Shown piece after piece: positions 49,891-58,067 of a stretch of DNA of 64,000 bases (position 1 is its first letter; each line of letters begins with the position of its first letter). The stretch comes from Mycolicibacterium sp. CBMA 234 (GTDB taxonomy: Bacteria; Actinomycetota; Actinomycetes; Mycobacteriales; Mycobacteriaceae), in NCBI RefSeq assembly GCF_009729415.1, contig NZ_MPKW01000024.1, positions 186,001-250,000 on the forward strand, given 5' to 3'. Both the position numbers and the translations under genes were made by a program. The notes under the pieces are model-generated. The model made no database searches. It saw only the letters and a program-made list of their open reading frames with translations, and was not told the origin of the DNA.

Positions 49891-50109
49891 GGGTTTTGGG
49901 TCCCAATCGCTTAGTGGGCCTAGGTGCCGAACGTGATGGTTCTGTCTGGGTCGTCGGCGCTTAGGTGAGCTAAGTGCCGACGGCTGGTCACCTCTCGCGC
50001 CGTGCGTCGCGCTGCCCAATCGGTGAATCGCGTTGGATACCAACCACTTAGACCTCCTAAGCGTGCGTGATCGTGTGTCACCTCGAATTGTCGGTAGGTC
50101 AATGTAGAT
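49891..50109. other. 219-bp intergenic region with three CTTAG-N5-CTAAG elements
   Basis: Upstream of the 13E12 gene. CTTAG-N5-CTAGG at 49910-49924, CTTAG-N5-CTAAG at 49960-49974 and CTTAG-N5-CTAAG at 50047-50061. The first two lie in direct repeats of 21 bp (49910-49930 and 49960-49980) with 16 of 21 identical positions and a 50-bp period. The rest of the region has no gene. Confidence 0.6.
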
Positions 50110-50125
50110 TCGTACGTATGTTCGA
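50105..50125 (+). promoter_or_regulatory. Leaderless promoter with LexA-type SOS box
   Basis: TAGATT (50105-50110) is a -10 with ATG 50118 seven bases later. TCGTAC-GTAT-GTTCGA (50110-50125) differs at one position from the mycobacterial SOS box TCGAAC-N4-GTTCGA and covers transcription and translation starts. Confidence 0.7.
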
Positions 50126-51536
50126 ATTGCATGGCGATCCCCACGCCGCGACGGCGGCGGTCGACGCGATCACCCTGGCCGCTCGGGAAGAGAACGCCGC
50201 CGGGGCCCGCCGCCTGGCAGCAATCGGGGAGCTGTACGCACTGCGGGCCCCGGATGAAGACGTGGAGAAGCAGTGCTGGGTGATCGACGGCTTCACCGGC
50301 CTGGTCGTCGAGGTAGCGGCGGCGTTGGGTGTGTCGCGGTGTCGGGCCCGGGCGCAGGTGGAGCGGGCGGTGACGTTGCGCGAACGCCTGCCGAAGGTGG
50401 CAGCGGTGTACGCGCGAGGGCTGGTGGATGCAGTGCTGATTGCGATGATCGTGTCCCGCACCGACCTGATCATCGACGACGACGTGGCTCAGCGGGTCGA
50501 TGCGGAGTTGGCCGCCAAGATCGTGTCCTGGGGTCGGTTGTCGAAACCGAAGATGGAGCAGCGCATTGATGCGATCATCGGCCGCGCCGATCCGGGCGGG
50601 GTGCACGGTCCACGTCCGCTGTCGCAGGCCCGCTATTTGGATTTCCGGTCATCGGGACCCGGGACGGCGAGTGTTTGTGGCGCGTTGAACGCGGCGACCG
50701 CGGCGGTGGTGGATGCCGCGCTCGATGATCTGGCCCGCGGGGTGTGTCGGGATGATCCGCGCTCGCACGATCAGCGCCGCGCTGATGCGATCGACGCCCT
50801 CGTCGCAGGCGGACGGTTGCGTTGCGAATGTGGGCTGCGGGACTGCCCGGTGGTTCATGGCGAGCCGGCGCGGGCGGCGAAGACGGTGATCCACGTGATC
50901 GCCACCCCCGAAGCGGTCGATGGCGACGCGTCGGCATATCTGCCCGGATTCGGGCAGATACCGGTCGAACAGGTCGCGCGGCTCGCCGACGGTGCGACGG
51001 TTAGGCAGGTCATGACCCCACCGGATGCGGCCGAACCGCGATATCGACCGTCGACGGCGCTGGCGGAGTTCGTGCGCTGCCGCGACCTCACGTGCCGGTT
51101 TCCCGATTGTGATCGGCCGGCTGAACGCTGCGACATCGACCACACGGTGCCCTACCCGGCGGGGCCGACGCACCCGTCAAACCTGAAGGCGCTGTGCCGT
51201 TTTCATCACCTGCTCAAGACGTTTCATGGTTGGCGAGACCACCAGTACCCCGACGGCACCGTGGTGTGGACCGCGCCAACCGGCCACACCTATGTCACCA
51301 AACCAGAAGGGGCGCATTGGTTCCCGGCGTTGGCGGCGCCGACTGGGATGCCGGAGGTGGCGCAGGTGCCGGAGCGTAAGCCGGGACGCGGGCTGTGCAT
51401 GCCCACCCGCAAACGCACCCGAAAACAAGAACACCAAGACCGCATCTACACCGAGCGGTACCTCAACTACGTCCGCATCGACGAAGAATTCTTCGACCAA
51501 CAAATGGCTGCCGAATCCGATCCGGCACCGTTCTAG
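50118..51536 (+). CDS. 13E12-type DUF222/HNH endonuclease protein
   Basis: 472 residues from ATG 50118; an earlier in-frame start lacks promoter support. N-terminal DUF222 helical domain (about 1-220) with RRLAAIGELYALRAP and WVIDGFTGLVVEVAAALGVSRCRARAQVERA, then a basic/Cys segment CECGLRDCPVVHG, and a C-terminal HNH nuclease: CRFPDCDRPAERCDIDHTVPYPAG and NLKALCRFHHLLKTFHGW (about 330-367). All HNH residues and zinc-type cysteines are present, so the gene seems intact, unlike many disrupted 13E12 copies. Natural function of the family is unknown; in M. tuberculosis several copies respond to DNA damage, matching the SOS-type box here. Confidence 0.88.
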   Translation: MFELHGDPHAATAAVDAITLAAREENAAGARRLAAIGELYALRAPDEDVEKQCWVIDGFTGLVVEVAAALGVSRCRARAQVERAVTLRERLPKVAAVYARGLVDAVLIAMIVSRTDLIIDDDVAQRVDAELAAKIVSWGRLSKPKMEQRIDAIIGRADPGGVHGPRPLSQARYLDFRSSGPGTASVCGALNAATAAVVDAALDDLARGVCRDDPRSHDQRRADAIDALVAGGRLRCECGLRDCPVVHGEPARAAKTVIHVIATPEAVDGDASAYLPGFGQIPVEQVARLADGATVRQVMTPPDAAEPRYRPSTALAEFVRCRDLTCRFPDCDRPAERCDIDHTVPYPAGPTHPSNLKALCRFHHLLKTFHGWRDHQYPDGTVVWTAPTGHTYVTKPEGAHWFPALAAPTGMPEVAQVPERKPGRGLCMPTRKRTRKQEHQDRIYTERYLNYVRIDEEFFDQQMAAESDPAPF

Positions 51537-53434
51537 GCTCGCGTCATCTCCCAATACGCGCCGCGGCGCTCGAGCAGCTCATCGTGCGACCCGCGCTCGA
51601 CGATCCGCCCGGCCTGGACCACCAGGATCAGATCGGCATCGCGGATGGTGGAAAGCCGGTGCGCGATAATGAAACTCGTCCGGTTGCGCCGCAGTTCTGC
51701 TGTGGCCTGGGCGATCAGCAGTTCGGTGCGGCTGTCTACGGAACTGGTCGCCTCGTCGAGGATGAGCAGTTGGGGTTGCCGCAGGAGCGCTCGGGCAATG
51801 GTGATCAGCTGCTTCTCGCCGGCGCTGATGTTGACGCCGTTTTCGTTGAGTCGGGTCTGATAGCCGTTGGGGAGCGTGTGCACGAAATGGTCGACGCGTG
51901 CGGTGCGGGCCGCCTCGATGACCTCGGCCTCGGTGGCGTCCGGACGGCCGTAGGCGATGTTGTCGTAGATGGTGCCGCCGATGAGCCAGGTGTCCTGCAG
52001 CACCATGCCGATTCTCGACCGCAGTTCGTCCCGGCTCATCGCGGCGATCTCGCGGCCGCCGACCAAGATTCGGCCGGAATCGGGTTCATAGAACCGCATC
52101 AACAGATTGACCAGCGTGGTCTTGCCGGCGCCAGTCGGCCCCACGATTGCCACGGTGCGGCCTGGTTCGGCGACGAACGACAAGTCCTCGATGACCGGCG
52201 TGCCGGGTCGGTAGGAGAAGTTGACGCGGTCGAACTCGACGAGGTCGGGGTCGGCCGGTAGGGGAGCTGTCGGTGCGCCGGCAGCTGACGTGGCCACCAC
52301 CTCTTCGTCCGCATCCAAGAACTCGAAAACCCGCTCCGCGCTGGCGATCCCGGATTGCAGCGTGTTGTACATCGACGCGATCTGGGTCAGCGGCTGGTTG
52401 AACTGCCGCACGTATTGGATGAATGCCTGGATGCTGCCGAGGCTGATCTGCCCGGTCGCCACCTGGATGCCACCGACCACCGCGACGCCGACATAGCTGA
52501 TGTTTCCGATGAACGTGGTGATCGGTGCGACCAGTCCCGACAGCGACTGCGCGCCGAAACTCGCTTGGTACACATCGTTATTCAGCTCGCGGAACTTCTC
52601 CTCGGCCAGCGCCCGGTGCCCGAACGTCTTGACCACTGTGAAGCCGCTATAGGTCTCCTCGATGTGCGCGTTGAGTCGGCCGGTGTTGCGCCACTGCGCC
52701 ATGAAATGTTGCCGGGAGCGCTTGGTGATGAGCCGCGTCGCCAACAGCGTGAACGGCACTGTCAGTACGGTGATCAGGGCCAGCAGTGGCGAGATCCACA
52801 GCATGGCCGCCAGCACCGCCAGCACGGTCAGCGCAGAGGTCAGCAGTTGGCTGACGGTGATGGTCAGCGACGTCTGGACGTTGTCGATGTCGTTGGTGAC
52901 TCGGCTGAGTATTTCGCCGCGCGGCCGGGAATCGAAGTAGGACAAGGGCAGTCGATGAATCTTGTCCTCGACGTGGGCGCGCAGCGCGTACATGGTGCGC
53001 TGCACGATGGAGTTGAGCAGCAGGGCTTCGGCCCACACCATGACCGCCGACGCCAGATACAGCAGCAGCGCGATGGTCAGTACGCGACCGATTGCATCGA
53101 AGTCCACGCCCTGCCCCGGAATGACGTGAGACCCCGAGAGCAGATCAGCAAAAGTGTTGTCGCCGCGGGCCCGCGCCGCCTCGACCGCTTGCTCACGCGT
53201 GATCCCGGTCGGCAACCCGCGCCCCAACACCCCGTTGAACAACAGGTCGGTGGCGTGGCCGAGGATGCGGGGTCCGATCACCCCGACGGCGATTCCCGCG
53301 ATACCCAGCAGCATCACGACGGCGACCCGACCGCGTTGCGGCGTCAGTTGTTTCACCAGACGCAGCAGGGTGCCGCGGAAATTCTCGGACCGCTGCGCGC
53401 TGGCCAGCATCGCGGCCGACGGCGGCCGCGTCAC
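51533..53434 (-). CDS. ABC transporter half-protein, catalytic partner (Rv1272c-like)
   Basis: 633 residues from a GTG overlapping the stop of the upstream half (GTGA at 53431-53434). Six-helix ABC_membrane domain to about 330, then ATPase with Walker A GPTGAGKTTL (about 431), Q-loop VLQDTWLIGG, signature ISAGEKQL (diverged from LSGGQ), Walker B LLILDEATSSVD with catalytic Glu, and IAHRLSTI. Forms a heterodimer with the neighbouring half transporter. M. tuberculosis Rv1272c has been connected with fatty acid import; direction of transport here is not known. Confidence 0.92.
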   Translation of the reverse strand: MTRPPSAAMLASAQRSENFRGTLLRLVKQLTPQRGRVAVVMLLGIAGIAVGVIGPRILGHATDLLFNGVLGRGLPTGITREQAVEAARARGDNTFADLLSGSHVIPGQGVDFDAIGRVLTIALLLYLASAVMVWAEALLLNSIVQRTMYALRAHVEDKIHRLPLSYFDSRPRGEILSRVTNDIDNVQTSLTITVSQLLTSALTVLAVLAAMLWISPLLALITVLTVPFTLLATRLITKRSRQHFMAQWRNTGRLNAHIEETYSGFTVVKTFGHRALAEEKFRELNNDVYQASFGAQSLSGLVAPITTFIGNISYVGVAVVGGIQVATGQISLGSIQAFIQYVRQFNQPLTQIASMYNTLQSGIASAERVFEFLDADEEVVATSAAGAPTAPLPADPDLVEFDRVNFSYRPGTPVIEDLSFVAEPGRTVAIVGPTGAGKTTLVNLLMRFYEPDSGRILVGGREIAAMSRDELRSRIGMVLQDTWLIGGTIYDNIAYGRPDATEAEVIEAARTARVDHFVHTLPNGYQTRLNENGVNISAGEKQLITIARALLRQPQLLILDEATSSVDSRTELLIAQATAELRRNRTSFIIAHRLSTIRDADLILVVQAGRIVERGSHDELLERRGAYWEMTRA

Positions 53435-55161
53435 GCCAGACCTCTGGCGACGACGGCCTGGGAATCGGCGAACTCGCGATATACCGGGCAGGCTTCCAAC
53501 AACTCGCCGTGGGTGCCGACACCAACCACCTGGCCGTTATCGAGCACGATGATCTGATCCGCGGTGGCGACCGTCGAAAGACGTTGGGCGACAATCACAA
53601 CCGTCGCGTCAGCCGCAACCTCAGATAATGCGGCTCGCACTCGCGCATCGGTGTGTACGTCCAACGCTGAGAATGCGTCGTCGAACAGATACACCGACGG
53701 CTGTCGGATCGCCGCCCGGGCGATGGCCAGTCGCTGCCGCTGTCCGCCGGAAAAGTTCATTCCGCCTTGGGCGACTGGCATCGCCAGTCCCTCTGGATGA
53801 TCCGCGACGAAATCGGCTGATGCCACACCCAGCGCGGCCCACATCTCGTCGTCGGTGGCATCAGCCTTGCCGTATCGCAGGTTGTCGGCGACGGTGCCGG
53901 AGAACATGTGCCCACGCTGCGGCACGACGCCGATCATCGACCACAACTGTTCGGGGTCGTAGTCCCGCACGTCGATGCCGTCGACCAACACCGAACCGGA
54001 GGTGACGTCGTAAAGCCGAGACAGCAGTGCCATGAGTGTCGACTTTCCGGAACCGGTTGACCCCACCACAGCGGTCACTGTGCCGGGCCGCGCGATCAGC
54101 GAAACCCCGTGCAGGACGGGACTATCTGCGCCGGGATAGCCGAAGGTGGCTGCCGCCACTTCGATTTCACCGCGCCGCACCGGCACAGCGGGTGACGCCG
54201 GCGCCACGATGGACGGCTCGGTCGAGAGCACATCGGTGATCCGCTCGGCGCACACCGACGCCCGCGGCAGGATCACCAGAACGATGGTCACCATCAACAC
54301 GGCCATCAGGATCTGCATGAAGTACGACAGGAACGCGATCAGCGAGCCGACCTGCATCTGGCCATGGTCGATCCGGATGCCGCCGAACCAGATGACGGCG
54401 ACGCTGGACAGATTCACCACCAGCGTTGTCGCGGGCAGCATCAGCGCCTGCCAGCGGCCGACCGTCATAGTGGTGTCGGTCAGGGCCTCGTTGGCCTCGG
54501 CGAACCGGTCACGTTCGGCGTCCTCGCGAGAGAACGCTCGGACCACGCGGATGCCGGTGAGCTGCTCGCGCAGGACGCGGTTGATGTTGTCGATCAATCG
54601 CTGCACCCGGCGGAACAACGGCAGCAATTGCGAAATGATCAGGTAGTTGCACACTGCCATCACCGGCACGCTGACCAGCAGCAGCCAGGATAGGCCGGCG
54701 TTCTGGTGCACCGCCATGGCAATGCCGCCGATGCTCATGATCGGCGCGGTGATCAGCATGGTGCAGGTCATCTGCACCAGCACCTGAATCTGCTGGACGT
54801 CGTTGGTGGTGCGGGTCATCAGCGTCGGCGCCCCGAACCGGACGGCCTCGGTGTTCGTCCATCCGAGCACCCGGCGGAACACCGCCCACCGCAGGTCGCG
54901 GCCGAAGCCCATGCCGGCGCGGGAACCGAAGCAAACCGCGCCGATCGAGCAGAGCACCTGCAGCGCACTGACGCCCAGCATGACGCCGCCGAGCCGGCCG
55001 ATGACGGCCGTATCGCCCCGGGCGACGCCGTGGTCGATGATGCGGGCGTTGAGCGTCGGCAAGTACAGCGAGGCCAGGGTGCTGATCAGTTGCAGCGTCG
55101 CCACCACCGCCAACTGCCGCCGATACGGCCTCGTGTACTGCCGCAGCAGTGCCCAGAGCAT
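53431..55161 (-). CDS. ABC transporter half-protein, degenerate site (Rv1273c-like)
   Basis: 576 residues from ATG 55161 (MLWALLRQYTRPYRRQ). Six-helix membrane domain with TMTLIT-like NDVQQIQVLVQMTCT, then ATPase with Walker A GSTGSGKSTL (about 367), signature FSGGQRQRLAIARA, and Walker B VYLFDDAFSALD where the catalytic Glu is replaced by Asp. Together with the canonical site of the partner this gives one fully active and one impaired ATP site, as in TM287/288-type transporters. First gene of the two-gene operon. Confidence 0.93.
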   Translation of the reverse strand: MLWALLRQYTRPYRRQLAVVATLQLISTLASLYLPTLNARIIDHGVARGDTAVIGRLGGVMLGVSALQVLCSIGAVCFGSRAGMGFGRDLRWAVFRRVLGWTNTEAVRFGAPTLMTRTTNDVQQIQVLVQMTCTMLITAPIMSIGGIAMAVHQNAGLSWLLLVSVPVMAVCNYLIISQLLPLFRRVQRLIDNINRVLREQLTGIRVVRAFSREDAERDRFAEANEALTDTTMTVGRWQALMLPATTLVVNLSSVAVIWFGGIRIDHGQMQVGSLIAFLSYFMQILMAVLMVTIVLVILPRASVCAERITDVLSTEPSIVAPASPAVPVRRGEIEVAAATFGYPGADSPVLHGVSLIARPGTVTAVVGSTGSGKSTLMALLSRLYDVTSGSVLVDGIDVRDYDPEQLWSMIGVVPQRGHMFSGTVADNLRYGKADATDDEMWAALGVASADFVADHPEGLAMPVAQGGMNFSGGQRQRLAIARAAIRQPSVYLFDDAFSALDVHTDARVRAALSEVAADATVVIVAQRLSTVATADQIIVLDNGQVVGVGTHGELLEACPVYREFADSQAVVARGLA

Positions 55162-55244
55162 GCGGTTACTGTGGCACACCCGAGAATGCTTGTAGAAAGA
55201 CCAGGTCAGTCGGCATGTCGATGGTTGACCTCAAAACCTGCCGC

Positions 55245-55260
55245 TACAGTTCATGGCGTG
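55245..55260 (+). promoter_or_regulatory. Leaderless promoter of lprB
   Basis: TACAGT (55245-55250) with the GTG start seven bases later (55258). Confidence 0.45.
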
Positions 55261-55821
55261 ACCCGCAGACAGGTGATGACCGCCACCGCGACCGTGCTTG
55301 CCGCGGCGATGCTCCCGGCGTTGGCCGCCTGTTCAGACTCGGGCAGCAGTGGCGGTGCGTCGGCGACGGGGCAGGCGGGACCGACGTCTTCGGCCCCGGC
55401 CAAGCACGGCCCGATGTTCCCGGAATGCGGCGGCGTCACTGACCAGACCGTCTCGCAGCTGACCCAGGTGCCCGGCTTGGTCAACACCGCGAAGAATTCG
55501 GTTGGCTGCCAATGGTTGGTTAATGGCGGCATCCTGGGGCCGCACTTCTCGTTCACTTGGTACCGGGGCAGCCCAATCGGCCGCGAACGTAAGACCGAGG
55601 AACGGACGCGCGCGGACGTCAACGACATCAACATCCAGGGCCACTCGGGCTTCGTCGCACTCGGTGAAGATCCGATGATCGGCAAGAGTCTGTGCGAGGT
55701 CGGCATCCAGTTCGACGACGACTTCATCGAATGGTCCATCAGCTTCTCCCAGAAGCCATTCCCCGACCCGTGCGACATCGCGAAAGAACTGGCCCGGCAA
55801 TCGATTGCGAATGCGAAATGA
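55258..55821 (+). CDS. lprB: Lipoprotein LprB
   Basis: 187 residues from GTG 55258. Signal peptide with lipobox ALAAC (Cys25), then Ser/Gly-rich spacer and a DUF3558-type domain: FPECGGVTDQTVSQLTQVPGLV, VGCQWLVNGGILGPHFSFTWYRG and GIQFDDDFIEWSISF. Anchored outside the membrane; function unknown. The stop overlaps lprC (ATGA at 55818-55821); the two proteins share the MTRR start and overall fold, pointing to old tandem duplication. Confidence 0.9.
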   Translation: MTRRQVMTATATVLAAAMLPALAACSDSGSSGGASATGQAGPTSSAPAKHGPMFPECGGVTDQTVSQLTQVPGLVNTAKNSVGCQWLVNGGILGPHFSFTWYRGSPIGRERKTEERTRADVNDINIQGHSGFVALGEDPMIGKSLCEVGIQFDDDFIEWSISFSQKPFPDPCDIAKELARQSIANAK

Positions 55822-56369
55822 CTCGGCGGAAACTGACTGGATCGATCGCCGTGATGTCGGCGCTGACCGTCGTCGCTGGACTGACCGGCTGTTCTCGTTC
55901 GGTAGACGGCACCGCGATGAAGGAAGGTGCCGGTACCAGCGATCAGCACTCGGCGGACCAATACCCCAACTTGCTCAAAGAGTGTGACGTGCTGACCAAC
56001 GACGTGCTGGCCAAGACGGTCGGCGCGGACCCACTGGACATTCAGAGCACCTTCGTCGGCGCGGTGTGCCGCTGGCAGGCGCTCAACCAGACATCGGGCC
56101 TCATCGACATCACGCGATTCTGGTACGAGCGTGGCAACCTCGACGAGGAAACCCAGGTGGCCAAGCACCTGAACTACAAGATCGAGAACAAGTCGATCGC
56201 GGGCGTGAAGTCGATCATCATGCACGGCAACGATCCCAACGGCTCGTGCGGCGTGGCGAGTGACGCGGCCGGCGTGGTCGGGTGGTGGGTCAATCCGCAG
56301 GGACCGGGAGCGGACGCCTGTGGCATGGCCAGCAAGCTGATGGACCTGACGCTGGCGACCAACTCCTAA
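55818..56369 (+). CDS. lprC: Lipoprotein LprC
   Basis: 183 residues from ATG 55818, overlapping the lprB stop. Lipobox GLTGC (Cys25). DUF3558-like domain with KECDVLTNDVLAKTVGADPL, VGAVCRWQALNQTSGLIDITRFWYERGN, and conserved GSCGVASDAAGVVGWWVNP. The stop overlaps the converging SixA stop by three bases (CTAA at 56366-56369). Order lprB-lprC and position match Rv1274-Rv1275. Confidence 0.9.
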   Translation: MTRRKLTGSIAVMSALTVVAGLTGCSRSVDGTAMKEGAGTSDQHSADQYPNLLKECDVLTNDVLAKTVGADPLDIQSTFVGAVCRWQALNQTSGLIDITRFWYERGNLDEETQVAKHLNYKIENKSIAGVKSIIMHGNDPNGSCGVASDAAGVVGWWVNPQGPGADACGMASKLMDLTLATNS

Positions 56370-56869
56370 CGGGGTACCTGGAAGTCCACCAACGCGGCGC
56401 TGCGTAGTTCCAGCTGCGCCCACGGCTGGTCGGTGCGCAGGACGGCGATGGCCGACGTCGGGTACTTGGTCGCGATCCGGTCGGCGACCTCGCGGTCACT
56501 GCTCTCTGGTGACGCCAAACTCAATGCGAGCGACGACGTGACCGGCTCGTGGCCGATCACCAGCAGCACCTTCGCGTCCTCCGGTGCGTTGTTGATGACG
56601 TCGATGGAGATGCCGACGGTCGAGTCGTAGAGCCGTTCGACGTAGGTCACCGGTGCGGTGATCGCGGTGCGGGCCAACGTCTGTCGGGTCCGGGTGGCGG
56701 TCGAGCACAGCACGGCGTCCACCGGCGGCAGGTGCTCGCGAATCCAGTCGCCGGCGAGGCCCGCTTCGCGAATGCCGCGTTTGGCGAGGGGTCGTTCGTG
56801 GTCGGCGACGCCGTCGGGATAGTCGGATTTGGCGTGCCGCAGCAGGATCAGCGTTCGGGTACCCGTCAC
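56366..56869 (-). CDS. SixA-type histidine phosphatase (Rv1276c-like)
   Basis: 167 residues from GTG 56869. Opens with TLILLRHAKSDYPDG (phosphohistidine RHG-like motif LRHAKS), then HERPLAKRGIREA, CSTATRTRQTL, and VIGHEPVTSSLALSL with the second catalytic His. SixA-type enzymes remove phosphate from histidine phosphotransfer domains or small phosphoesters. TACGGT (56881-56876) six bases before the GTG predicts a leaderless mRNA. Confidence 0.9.
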   Translation of the reverse strand: MTGTRTLILLRHAKSDYPDGVADHERPLAKRGIREAGLAGDWIREHLPPVDAVLCSTATRTRQTLARTAITAPVTYVERLYDSTVGISIDVINNAPEDAKVLLVIGHEPVTSSLALSLASPESSDREVADRIATKYPTSAIAVLRTDQPWAQLELRSAALVDFQVPR

Positions 56870-56921
56870 CCGCCCACCGTAGATCCCCGGACTTGTCGGT
56901 GCCGGGATTTACACTCGCCGC

Positions 56922-58067
56922 ATGCGTTTCGTCCACACCGCCGACTGGCAGCTCGGCATGACCCGGCACTTTCTGAACGGCGAGGCGCAACCACGGTATT
57001 CGGCCGCGCGCCGCGAGGCCGTGGCCCGGCTCGGTGCGGTGTGCGCGGAGGTCGGGGCGGAGTTCGTGGTGGTGGCGGGCGACGTCTTCGAGCACAACCA
57101 GCTCGACCCTCGTGAGGTCAGCTTGTCGCTGGAAGCCATGCGGGCCATCAAGGTTCCGGTTTTTCTGTTGCCGGGCAACCATGATCCGCTGGATCCGTCG
57201 TCGGTCTACACCAGCACGCTGTTCCTCGCTGAGTGCCCGCCCAACGTCACGGTGTTGGACGGCGTGCACCAGCTGCGGCCGGGCGTGCAAATCATCGGCG
57301 CCCCGTGGCGGTCCAAGAACCCGACCACCGACCTGACCGGCGACGCTGTGGCTGATCTCCCGGCCGACGGCGTCACCCGAATCGTGGTGGGCCACGGCGG
57401 GGTTGACGTGCTCGACCCTGATCCGACCAAGCCGTCACTGATCCGGTTGGACACGGTGGAGGCTGCCGTGCGGCGCGGTGCTGTGCACTATGTGGCGTTG
57501 GGGGACAAGCACTCTCGCACCGACGTGGGTAGCACCGGACGCGTCTGGTATTCGGGCGCGCCTGAAGTCACGAATTACGATGACATTGAAGCCGATTCGG
57601 GCCATGTCCTGGTGGTGGACGTGGACGTCGAGGCTCCCGATCGACCTGTCACGGTTCAGGCCCGACGGGTTGGTCAGTGGCGGTTCGTCACGTTGCGTCG
57701 CGTCGTTGACACCGATCGCGACATCGCCGACCTGGACTTGAATCTCGATGGCCTGCCGGACAAAGAACGCACCGTGGTCCGCCTGGCGCTGACTGGGTCG
57801 CTGACCATTTCCGACAAGGCTGCGCTCGACGCCTGCCTGGACCGGTACGCCCGCTTGTTCGCTGCATTGACGACGTGGGAGCGGCACACCGACCTCGCTG
57901 TGGTCCCGGCCGACGGTGAATTCTCTGACCTGGGTATCGGCGGGTTCGCCGCGGCCGCGGTCGACGAGTTGGTCGGCACCGCGAGCGCCGATGGGGACGA
58001 CGCTGACGACGCTCGAGCTGCTCTCGCGCTGCTGCTGCGACTGGTTGACCGGGGGGCTGCTGCATGA
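56922..58067 (+). CDS. SbcD/Mre11-like phosphoesterase with altered metal motifs (Rv1277-like)
   Basis: 381 residues from ATG 56922. Calcineurin-like phosphoesterase with HTADWQLG (usual motif D-x-H is here D-W-Q), VVAGDVFEHN, PGNHDPLD, VVGHGGVD and ALGDKHSRT (usual G-H-x-H is G-D-K-H). The C-terminal half forms the capping and ATPase-contact region. The stop overlaps the next start (ATGA, 58064-58067), so it forms a complex with the SbcC-like partner. Whether it is an active nuclease is in doubt because two usual metal histidines are replaced. Counterpart of Rv1277. Confidence 0.88.
   Translation: MRFVHTADWQLGMTRHFLNGEAQPRYSAARREAVARLGAVCAEVGAEFVVVAGDVFEHNQLDPREVSLSLEAMRAIKVPVFLLPGNHDPLDPSSVYTSTLFLAECPPNVTVLDGVHQLRPGVQIIGAPWRSKNPTTDLTGDAVADLPADGVTRIVVGHGGVDVLDPDPTKPSLIRLDTVEAAVRRGAVHYVALGDKHSRTDVGSTGRVWYSGAPEVTNYDDIEADSGHVLVVDVDVEAPDRPVTVQARRVGQWRFVTLRRVVDTDRDIADLDLNLDGLPDKERTVVRLALTGSLTISDKAALDACLDRYARLFAALTTWERHTDLAVVPADGEFSDLGIGGFAAAAVDELVGTASADGDDADDARAALALLLRLVDRGAAA

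Noticed and set aside
50118..51536. Frameshifted or integrated prophage in the 13E12 gene
   Set aside because: The frame is continuous through DUF222 and HNH, and no integrase or phage gene is adjacent.
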